Made by a program: the position numbers and the translations under genes
The notes under the pieces: model-generated
Database searches by the model: none
Told to the model about the DNA's origin: nothing
The model's input: only the letters and a program-made list of their open reading frames with translations
DNA from: Patescibacteria group bacterium
GTDB lineage: Bacteria > Patescibacteriota > UBA1384
Direction of reading: 5' to 3'
DNA: 11,879 bases
Assembly: GCA_017992655.1 (NCBI GenBank)
Contig: JAGOOF010000012.1
Span: forward strand, 1 to 11,879
Shown: positions 1 through 4,157 of the stretch, piece after piece
How the letters are laid out: the number at the start of each line of letters is the position of its first letter
Position numbering within the stretch: the first letter of the stretch is position 1

Positions 1-101
1 ACCCAGGAGACATCAACTCTCCTAGCACTAAAGCAGTGGGATAAGTCCAATGGCGCCAGCCGGAGGACAAAGGACAGAGGGGACCCGCGCCATGGCGGGA
101 G

Positions 102-120
102 TTCACCTTAAGGAGGTGAA
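102..120 (+). promoter_or_regulatory. Shine-Dalgarno hairpin ahead of the 124-531 gene
   Basis: A perfect 7-bp stem (TTCACCT at 102-108 with AGGTGAA at 114-120, loop TAAGG) encloses the Shine-Dalgarno core AGGAGG (111-116), which sits 7 nt before the ATG at 124. Half of the core is in the loop and half in the 3' arm, so folding should reduce ribosome access. Another hairpin (AGGAGA/TCTCCT, 5-23) and a CCCGC/GGCGGG pairing around 84-100 lie upstream. No promoter is visible in 1-123, so transcription probably starts outside the window. The pairing is seen directly; its regulatory role is inferred. Confidence 0.55.
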
Positions 121-123
121 AAC

Positions 124-531
124 ATGGAGCTCTTCGAGATCGGCGGGCTCGACGTAGGGGCAATGCTCTACGTAGACCTAGGTGACGAGGGCTTCGCTCT
201 CGTCACCGCCGTAGTACGGGGCGCCGCCCCCGACACGAAGGTGTTCGGCGAGGCGGGGGTGCTGCTGGCTTACCACCCAGAGGTGGTAAGCGCAGGGTTG
301 GCCGATTACACGGTTTACCGTGTATCGGCCGACGGCACCCCCGTGGGCTGGCACGGGGGCTGGGTTATAATCGAGGGCGCCCGGTCTGGCGACGAAACTT
401 GTCGCCAGATTCTCGAGGCGCTGCCGCCATCTTGGCGGCATGCCCTCGAGAACGAGAGGGCGTTCGCCGGTACTTCTAGCGAGCAGCTGGAAGAGGCGGG
501 CGCATCGGGCTCTCTCGTAGACGCGGAGTAA
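124..531 (+). CDS. Unrecognised 135-residue protein, hairpin-rich coding sequence
   Basis: I do not recognise the family. The ATG at 124 has AGGAGG 7 nt upstream, and the frame stays open for 135 codons to TAA (529-531). The protein is acidic with no signal peptide or obvious membrane helix. The N-terminal half reads as beta-rich (LVTAVV, GWVIIEGA); the C-terminal third (LEALPPSWRHALENE, then EQLEEAG) looks helical. The GC content is far above that of the genes after 2049. The coding DNA is mostly serial stem-loops: 152-173, 181-207 (11 bp with one wobble), 218-230, 268-291 (10 bp), 297-333 (long stem with one bulge), 338-359 (8 bp), 385-409 (11 bp with one wobble), 422-440 (8 bp), 442-461 and 473-493. 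Some opposite-strand frames also stay open because the DNA is GC-rich and palindromic, but none has a comparable start site. Translation is likely from the ribosome-binding site; an RNA role for the same stretch is equally possible. Confidence 0.6.
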   Translation: MELFEIGGLDVGAMLYVDLGDEGFALVTAVVRGAAPDTKVFGEAGVLLAYHPEVVSAGLADYTVYRVSADGTPVGWHGGWVIIEGARSGDETCRQILEALPPSWRHALENERAFAGTSSEQLEEAGASGSLVDAE

Positions 532-538
532 ACCGCGC

Positions 539-627
539 GCCTCGGTAGATTGTTGCCGAGGCAAAATAAATCTCCCGCTTCATGGCAAGCGGGAGGGCTA
601 GGAGAGTAGCCATATTCTCCTATGCCC
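539..627 (+). other. Tandem stem-loops after the 124-531 stop codon
   Basis: Three hairpins follow one another just past the stop codon. They are GCCTCGG/CCGAGGC (539-545 with 556-562), CTCCCGCTT/AAGCGGGAG (572-580 with 587-595, loop CATGGC) and a bulged stem from 595 to 627 in which GGGCTAGGAGA pairs with the segment ending TATGCCC. They continue the coding-region hairpin series into the 3' untranslated region. None has a clear U-tract, so they are not typical intrinsic terminators. Confidence 0.6.
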
Positions 628-636
628 ATAAGATTC

Positions 637-728
637 TCTTCCCCCTCCCTTGGATTTCGGTCCAGGGGAGGGGGCGTTTCTTCTGGCTACAAGAGGTTTT
701 TGTAGCTAGAAGCAAGCGGAGAAACTCG
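637..728 (+). repeat. Copy 1 of an ~88-nt two-hairpin 3' element
   Basis: This block recurs almost unchanged at 1511-1599; the differences are a one-C change in a C run and a 2-nt indel near the end. Hairpin 1 pairs 641-654 with 661-674 (14 bp, one G-U, loop TTTCGG) and is followed by a T-rich stretch. Hairpin 2 pairs 680-692 with 700-712 (13 bp, one G-U). It starts about 105 nt after the 124-531 stop. Hairpin 1 could be a terminator or a 3'-end stabiliser. Being a direct repeat on both sides of the 838-1509 gene, it could also mark a duplicated or exchangeable cassette. Confidence 0.75.
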
Positions 729-790
729 GGCGCATAGCCCTTTGGGCCTGCCCTCGCGCTTCGCGCGAGGAAGCAGACAACCCTAAAAAC
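729..790 (+). other. Spacer with two short hairpins
   Basis: Between repeat copy 1 and the next leader lie GCCC/GGGC (737-747, loop TTT) and CCTCGCGC/GCGCGAGG (752-770, loop TTC). No promoter matching the -10/-35 pattern of other genes in the window is visible, so the 838-1509 gene may be co-transcribed with the upstream one. Confidence 0.4.
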
Positions 791-840
791 CCTCCTCCAG
801 TTAGTCATCCCAGCTGAAGGATAAAGGAGGAATTGGGATG
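791..840 (+). promoter_or_regulatory. Leader pairing that can mask the SD and start codon of 838-1509
   Basis: The Shine-Dalgarno AAAGGAGG (823-830) lies 7 nt before the ATG at 838. An exact complement of its core, CCTCCT, occurs at 791-796. Separately, CATCCCA at 806-812 is the exact complement of TGGGATG at 834-840, which contains the start codon. The two pairings interleave, so together they would form an H-type pseudoknot, or they may be alternatives. The complementarity is seen; a switch function is inferred. Confidence 0.45.
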
Positions 841-1509
841 AAAATGGGCAGCGCGGCTCTCCGCCTGGCGGAGAGACTTTACTCCACCCTTTGGGTGGAG
901 TCGTTCGAGCTCCCCGGGAAACTGGGGAGCCCAAAGCAGAGCCCCCAGCGACTGCTGGGGGCTCTTACCGAGCTGGCCGGCGGCGCGGAGGCCGTTGGCC
1001 AGACACTTGTAATGCAGGAGTACACCCCCTGCATTGCAAGCATCGTCCTCCGCGCCAAGCGCGCGGAGGAAGCTGGGGCAACCCAGGTTGCCCCGGCAAC
1101 CTGGGTTGTCTCCCCCGCCAGTGGCGGGGGAGTATCGGTGGCAGCGGTAGCTCGAATGAGCTACCGCGAAGAGAACTACGGCCTCGGAACGAGGCCACTC
1201 TACGCGTCGTGCCGCGGCACGACGTATGTTGCCGAGCTCGATGGTCTCCCCCTAGGGGAGGCCATCGAGCTTGTGGCTGCCCTCACGCTTGCGGTGTGGG
1301 GGCGTATCAGCTACCACTCAAGTGGTAGCTGGCCCAACCTGGGCGGGGGCCGACGGCCCCTGTCCGAGTGGGTGGCGCCGTATCCTCCATACGGCGCCAC
1401 CCACGAGCTCGTGGGCCGGGCTCTCAATAATCTTGAGAGCCCGGAGGAGACCCGCTCTGCCGAGGAGTGGGTCTTGCTTCTCGAGGCCGTGCTTGGCCTC
1501 GAGATGTAG
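838..1509 (+). CDS. Unrecognised 223-residue protein encoded by an array of ~20 hairpins
   Basis: I do not recognise this family. A strong SD (AAAGGAGG, 7 nt spacing) selects the ATG at 838 over the in-frame ATG at 844; the stop is TAG at 1507-1509. The protein mixes Leu/Ala/Glu-rich probable helices (ALRLAERLYS; the C-terminal SAEEWVLLLEAVLGLEM) with Gly/Pro/Ser-rich stretches, and has no signal peptide. The coding DNA is an almost unbroken series of stem-loops, centred roughly every 25-38 nt: 857-875, 881-901, 909-930, 938-965 (12 bp), 973-1002, 1006-1040 (13 bp), 1046-1070 (10 bp), 1079-1108 (13 bp), 1110-1132 (10 bp), 1144-1167 (10 bp), 1180-1196, 1205-1224, 1235-1271 (17 bp), 1279-1303, 1308-1331, 1332-1360 (two small ones), 1368-1404 (16 bp perfect), 1416-1444 (12 bp), 1448-1474 and 1479-1504 (10 bp). 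The series starts 19 nt after the ATG and ends 2 nt before the stop codon. Other frames are partly open as a by-product. Coding is probable, but a structured RNA with an incidental frame is not excluded. Confidence 0.65.
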   Translation: MKMGSAALRLAERLYSTLWVESFELPGKLGSPKQSPQRLLGALTELAGGAEAVGQTLVMQEYTPCIASIVLRAKRAEEAGATQVAPATWVVSPASGGGVSVAAVARMSYREENYGLGTRPLYASCRGTTYVAELDGLPLGEAIELVAALTLAVWGRISYHSSGSWPNLGGGRRPLSEWVAPYPPYGATHELVGRALNNLESPEETRSAEEWVLLLEAVLGLEM

Positions 1510-1510
1510 T

Positions 1511-1599
1511 TCTTCCCCTCCCTTGGATTTCGGTCCAGGGGAGGGGGCGTTTCTTCTGGCTACAAGAGGTTTTTGTAGCTAGAAGCAAGCGGAAACTCG
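1511..1599 (+). repeat. Copy 2 of the ~88-nt two-hairpin 3' element
   Basis: Near-identical to 637-728, and it begins immediately after the TAG of the 838-1509 gene. It carries the same GC-rich 14-bp hairpin with TTTCGG loop and the same 13-bp second hairpin. Its position right after the stop codon fits a transcript-end or RNA-stability role. Confidence 0.75.
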
Positions 1600-1609
1600 T
1601 TATTTTACC

Positions 1610-1724
1610 GTTCGAGGTGTACCCACCGAGAACCCCCAGCCCCTGATATCAGAACTAGCGTTGTAGTTCTCGCTCCCTCTCGAACAGTAAAGGATGTGAC
1701 GGGTAGTTCTCACTCCGTTCGAAC
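1610..1724. repeat. Three GTTC-GA...GA-GAAC hairpin elements
   Basis: Plus strand 1610-1633: GTTC, GA, stem GGTG, loop TACC, stem CACC, GA, GAAC. Minus strand 1666-1685: the same frame with a GC-rich 8-nt centre that pairs poorly. Minus strand 1706-1724: GTTC, GA, AC, loop GGA, GT, GA, GAAC. The two GA dinucleotides face each other and could form tandem sheared G-A pairs inside the stem. Copies are flanked by TACYG before GTTC and often TA after GAAC. A separate GAACTA/TAGTTC pairing lies at 1652-1669. No gene is seen in 1600-2030. Confidence 0.7.
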
Positions 1725-1767
1725 AGTATTAAAATCTGATACCTCAGGCATCTAGCTACTGGCATCT

Positions 1768-1886
1768 GGCTGTATTCGCTCCCCTTTATTTGCATCTGGC
1801 TACTGGCCACAGGCAACTGGCCAATATAGGCCACTGGCGCCCGGCCTTTTATAATTCGTGTTGAGCTTGTCGAAACACGAACAGTA
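1768..1886. repeat. Copy A of a 119-nt compound repeat
   Basis: Matches 6626-6744 over the same length; the first 83 nt differ at four positions by eye. It starts with degenerate CTGGC / ACTGGCC motifs, then a GTGTT-GA-GCTTGTC-GA-AACAC hairpin (1856-1880), and ends CGAACAGTA, the tail shared with the GTTC-GA elements. Upstream sequence 1737-1767 (CTGGC motifs) also resembles the region before copy B. GAGCTTGTCGA cores are common dispersed repeats in environmental genomes, in my recollection. Confidence 0.75.
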
Positions 1887-1890
1887 AGAA

Positions 1891-1919
1891 ACGCCCTTGC
1901 TTTATATAGGCAAAGGCGT
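1891..1919. other. Imperfect stem-loop ACGCC.TTGC / GCAA.GGCGT
   Basis: ACGCC (1891-1895) and TTGC (1897-1900) pair with GCAA (1910-1913) and GGCGT (1915-1919) around one C/A mismatch. It is followed by a weakly T-rich stretch and could be a terminator for plus-strand transcription leaving the hairpin island. Confidence 0.35.
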
Positions 1920-1924
1920 ATTAT

Positions 1925-1993
1925 TTTCAGTATCCTGTCGGTGTATTATTCATTTTTTGTGGATAACCTACCGACACCGACAGGATACTGAAA
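1925..1993. repeat. 20-bp perfect inverted repeat with 29-nt loop
   Basis: The arm at 1925-1944 is exactly complementary to 1974-1993. The loop is AT-rich and no T-run follows directly. It ends 6 nt before the tRNA-operon terminator. Too long and perfect for a simple terminator, it could be a miniature element, a recombination or binding site, or a processing hairpin. No matching copy was seen in the window. Confidence 0.75.
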
Positions 1994-1999
1994 GTAAAC

Positions 2000-2026
2000 A
2001 AAAAAACCACGTTAAGTGGTTTTTTT
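2000..2026 (-). terminator. Intrinsic terminator of the Leu-Val-Leu tRNA cluster
   Basis: An 11-bp stem (A7-CCAC at 2000-2010, GTGG-T7 at 2016-2026, loop GTTAA) ends in seven Ts when read on the minus strand, 23 nt past the 3' end of tRNA-Leu(CAG). Because it is symmetric it may also stop plus-strand transcripts. Confidence 0.8.
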
Positions 2027-2048
2027 GTTGCTAAAATATGTTTTTAGG

Positions 2049-2135
2049 TGGTGCCGAGGAGAGGATTTGAACCTCCACGGGCTTGCGCCCACAGCGCTCT
2101 GAACGCTGCGTGTCTGCCAATTTCACCACCTCGGC
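2049..2135 (-). tRNA. tRNA-Leu(CAG)
   Basis: Cloverleaf on the minus strand: acceptor GCCGAGG/CCTCGGC, anticodon stem CAGCG/CGCTG with loop TTCAGAG (anticodon CAG), a long variable arm typical of class II tRNALeu, a TTCAAAT T-loop, discriminator A and encoded CCA (2049-2051). Last gene of the three-tRNA cluster. Confidence 0.95.
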
Positions 2136-2149
2136 ACTAATGATTGGGC

Positions 2150-2226
2150 TGGTGGACGATGTAGGATTCGAACCTACGACCTTCTCGGTGTAAACGAGAC
2201 GCTCTAACCAACTGAGCTAATCGTCC
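2150..2226 (-). tRNA. tRNA-Val(UAC)
   Basis: Acceptor GGACGAT/ATCGTCC, anticodon stem TCTCG/CGAGA with loop TTTACAC (anticodon TAC), GGTTCGAATCC T-arm, discriminator A and encoded CCA (2150-2152). It lies 1 nt downstream of tRNA-Leu(GAG). Confidence 0.95.
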
Positions 2227-2227
2227 T

Positions 2228-2314
2228 TGGTGGGTAGGACAGGAGTTGAACCTGCACAGGCTTGCGCCCACAGCCACCTCAAGGCTGCGTGTATACCAAT
2301 TCCACCACCTACCC
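2228..2314 (-). tRNA. tRNA-Leu(GAG)
   Basis: Acceptor GGGTAGG/CCTACCC, anticodon stem CAGCC/GGCTG with loop TTGAGGT (anticodon GAG), a long variable arm, T-loop TTCAACT, discriminator A and encoded CCA (2228-2230). First gene of the cluster. Confidence 0.95.
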
Positions 2315-2329
2315 CGATACACCTGTTAT

Positions 2330-2359
2330 TTTATAGCGAATTGCCACAAAAAGCAACAA
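2330..2359 (-). promoter_or_regulatory. Promoter of the Leu-Val-Leu tRNA cluster
   Basis: Minus-strand TTGTTG (2354-2359), an 18-nt spacer and TATAAA (2330-2335) place the transcription start about 9 nt before tRNA-Leu(GAG). It lies within the short gap after the solute-binding protein stop. Confidence 0.6.
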
Positions 2360-2361
2360 TA

Positions 2362-3687
2362 TTACTTACTTATTTTCCATTCGCTAATGTAGTTAAACCT
2401 GTCTAGCGGATCCGCAAGTTTTTTTAACTCGTTACCTGTAACTTTTGGAGCCGACTGGTAAAGTATACTTTTTGATTTTATGGGTAACTCGACATACTCA
2501 TTTTTTATAATTTCTTTTGCTTCTTGTGTTTTAGTCGCCCGTTCCTCTAAATTGGCAGTTGTTCGTGCTTCCTCTAGCTTCCAATCGAGCTCCTTGTTTT
2601 TAATGCCTGTAAAATTATTGCCTGGGCTCTCGGCACGGGATGAGTGCCAAAACGGGTACAAATCTTCACCGTAACCGTAATCCACACCAAACAAAAGAAG
2701 GTCAAAATCTCTTTTGGGCAAAGCATGGCCCACTAAAGTACCGGTGTCTAGCTCTGTTACATCCACCTTAATCCCCTGCTTTTCCAGCTGGCCAACCACA
2801 CCCGGTAATTCACTGGCAACCTCGTAGGCAGTAGTTGTAACCAGCTTTAGGCGCAGGTTCATATCTGATACATTCTCACCATCTATAATTTTTTTTCTTG
2901 TTTCTTTTTCTTTAAGCACCTCGTTGCGCGTGTTCATAAAAAGGCTAACCGCGCGGGGAAGATTAACAATTTGGTGGTTAAGGCCGTTTACTCCGTAATC
3001 CAAATCGGCAGTGGCCAACACTTTCCCTGTGGTAAGTGCTTTTTCTAGGTCATTTTTACTAGCGTAAAGGCGGATAATAATCTTTTTAATACTTGGCTTT
3101 TCTAGGTGGTAGTCGCGGCGGGCAACTAAATTAATCACTTTTTCCGTTTGGCTCTCCACGGCGTATGGGCCGTAAGGAAAAATAGGGCTAGTGGTTGTAA
3201 AAAGAAAGACGTTAAGAGGCTGTTTTAGCTTAAAAACAATGGTGTTGTCTTTTTCCGCACTTACACTGGCATCGCCAAAGAGCCCTTTATTCTGTTCGAT
3301 GTTCTGCAAAACCGCGGAAGCAACAAAATTTTGGCGCAAATGAAAAGTGTAAGTTAAATGGTCTTCGCTTTCTTCCCATTTTTCCGCAATATCTGCTCCT
3401 ACTGTTCCGTCTTTCATGTAGCGGGTAAGACCAGCATAGGTTAAACGCTTTAGCTGGTTCGATGGTGCTTGGTTGCTAGAGAGCCACCCCTCGCTGTAAA
3501 TAACCCCATAGTTATCGCCTTGCGAACGTACCTCTTTCACCCAAAAAACCAAAGATGTAACAGCAGAAAAAATAAGTACCGTAATAATGATTTTTTCGAC
3601 TCGAGAAAAAACCCGTTTATATCCTTTAATTGCTAGGTAGATTTTTTTTAGTATAGGCCCTATGCTACCTATTTTTGGTTGCGTCAT
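2362..3687 (-). CDS. Membrane-anchored family-5 (peptide/nickel-type) solute-binding protein
   Basis: A 441-residue extracytoplasmic solute-binding protein of the Opp/Dpp family (SBP_bac_5). A cytoplasmic N-terminus is followed by one hydrophobic helix at about 33-50. There is no lipobox cysteine, so the protein is probably held by an uncleaved anchor. Family landmarks: RLTYAGLTRY (81-90), the GADIAEKWEESEDHLTYTFH stretch (97-116) with HLRQN, and the C-terminal FGVDYGYGEDLYPFWHSS (333-350) and NNFTGIKNKELDWKLEEAR (357-375) regions. It is shorter than the usual 500-600 residues, with a compact middle, so the pocket may be reduced. The ATG overlaps the secG stop as ATGA, indicating translational coupling. 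No cognate permease or ATPase genes are adjacent, which suggests a transporter encoded elsewhere or a non-transport role such as sensing or envelope function. Confidence 0.85.
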   Translation of the reverse strand: MTQPKIGSIGPILKKIYLAIKGYKRVFSRVEKIIITVLIFSAVTSLVFWVKEVRSQGDNYGVIYSEGWLSSNQAPSNQLKRLTYAGLTRYMKDGTVGADIAEKWEESEDHLTYTFHLRQNFVASAVLQNIEQNKGLFGDASVSAEKDNTIVFKLKQPLNVFLFTTTSPIFPYGPYAVESQTEKVINLVARRDYHLEKPSIKKIIIRLYASKNDLEKALTTGKVLATADLDYGVNGLNHQIVNLPRAVSLFMNTRNEVLKEKETRKKIIDGENVSDMNLRLKLVTTTAYEVASELPGVVGQLEKQGIKVDVTELDTGTLVGHALPKRDFDLLLFGVDYGYGEDLYPFWHSSRAESPGNNFTGIKNKELDWKLEEARTTANLEERATKTQEAKEIIKNEYVELPIKSKSILYQSAPKVTGNELKKLADPLDRFNYISEWKISK

Positions 3688-3914
3688 AGTTGCCGTGCTG
3701 CTATCACGATAATCGCGATAGCTACGAGCACGAAAAGTGTTCCTAGTACTATTGTTGCGTAGTAAAGAAATTTCTCAAAACCGCGACGCGTTGAATAAGC
3801 TGCCGCTTCCGAACCAAAGGCACCGCCCAAACCAGACCCTCTTTGCTGAAGAAGGATAATTGCAACCAGAACAAAGGCGATAACCAATTCAACTATTTGT
3901 AGAATTTTTATCAT
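3684..3914 (-). CDS. secG: Preprotein translocase subunit SecG
   Basis: Small translocon subunit that helps SecYE-SecA move proteins across the membrane. From the ATG at 3914 the product is 76 residues, the normal SecG size. Helix 1 is at about 4-21, then the signature loop LLQQRGSGLGGAFGS, then helix 2 at about 50-72. An upstream in-frame ATG at 3956 would add 14 residues, but the predicted promoter lies inside that extension and would start transcription about at 3914-3918, so 3914 is preferred. The mRNA would then be essentially leaderless, and no SD is visible. The gene overlaps the solute-binding protein gene downstream by 4 nt. Confidence 0.93.
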   Translation of the reverse strand: MIKILQIVELVIAFVLVAIILLQQRGSGLGGAFGSEAAAYSTRRGFEKFLYYATIVLGTLFVLVAIAIIVIAARQL

Positions 3915-3924
3915 ACAAGGAATT

Positions 3925-3953
3925 AGTTTAACGCAAAACAATCTTTTGTCAAG
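3925..3953 (-). promoter_or_regulatory. Promoter of secG, leaderless transcript
   Basis: Consensus TTGACA (3948-3953), a 17-nt spacer and TAAACT (3925-3930) on the minus strand. The -10 ends 11 nt before the secG ATG at 3914, which puts the start of transcription within a few bases of the start codon. Confidence 0.8.
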
Positions 3954-3964
3954 CAATTTTTACA

Positions 3965-4039
3965 TGGAGCGGGTGAGCGGATTTGAACCGCCGGCCTTCT
4001 CCTTGGCAAGGAGACGTTCTACCCCTGAACTACACCCGC
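3965..4039 (-). tRNA. tRNA-Gly(GCC)
   Basis: Acceptor GCGGGTG/CACCCGC, anticodon stem TCTCC/GGAGA with loop TTGCCAA (anticodon GCC), GGTTCAAATCC T-arm, discriminator T and encoded CCA (3965-3967). Its 3' end lies 11 nt from the secG -35 box. Confidence 0.95.
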
Positions 4040-4050
4040 GTTCATCACGT

Positions 4051-4082
4051 ATTATAATACAAGAATTAAAAATATGTGTAAA
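4051..4082 (-). promoter_or_regulatory. Promoter of tRNA-Gly(GCC)
   Basis: Minus-strand TTTACA (4077-4082), a 17-nt spacer and TATTAT (4054-4059); an overlapping perfect TATAAT sits at 4051-4056. Transcription would start a few bases before the tRNA 5' end at 4039. Confidence 0.6.
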
Positions 4083-4141
4083 GGGCAAATAGAGTAATAA
4101 TGATATATTCCCTAAAAACGGTTTATTAACCTTAAATTTTG

Positions 4142-4150
4142 TGCTAAAAT
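4142..4150 (+). promoter_or_regulatory. Extended -10 promoter of the ATM1-type exporter
   Basis: TGC-TAAAAT (4142-4150) is an extended -10 element; no good -35 is seen at 17 nt. It ends 7 nt before the ATG at 4158, so the transcript would start on or next to the start codon. This is a second apparent leaderless gene. Confidence 0.55.
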
Positions 4151-4157
4151 CACTATT

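Noticed and set aside
178..934. Minus-strand frames at 178-564, 315-629 and 620-934
   Set aside because: They are antisense to SD-supported frames or cross the repeat and the leader hairpins, and no ribosome-binding site or promoter supports them.
838..1509. CRISPR array or tandem-repeat array
   Set aside because: The hairpins are regularly spaced but differ in sequence from one to the next; there is no constant repeat or variable spacer.
838..1509. Obelisk-like or viroid-like rod RNA, or a known large structured RNA
   Set aside because: Pairing is all local rather than rod-like end to end. I recognise no OLE, GOLLD, HEARO or retron features, and the locus lies within a normal chromosome.
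891..1582. Overlapping open frames at 891-1328 (+), 965-1198 (-) and 1271-1582 (+)
   Set aside because: GC-rich hairpin sequence has few stop codons in any frame. None has an SD as good as the one at 823-830, and one runs through the repeat element.
2137..2322. Minus-strand 61-codon frame
   Set aside because: It is a read-through of tRNA-Val and tRNA-Leu sequence.
3956..3956. Longer SecG start (90 residues)
   Set aside because: The extra 14 codons contain the promoter and do not resemble a SecG N-terminus.
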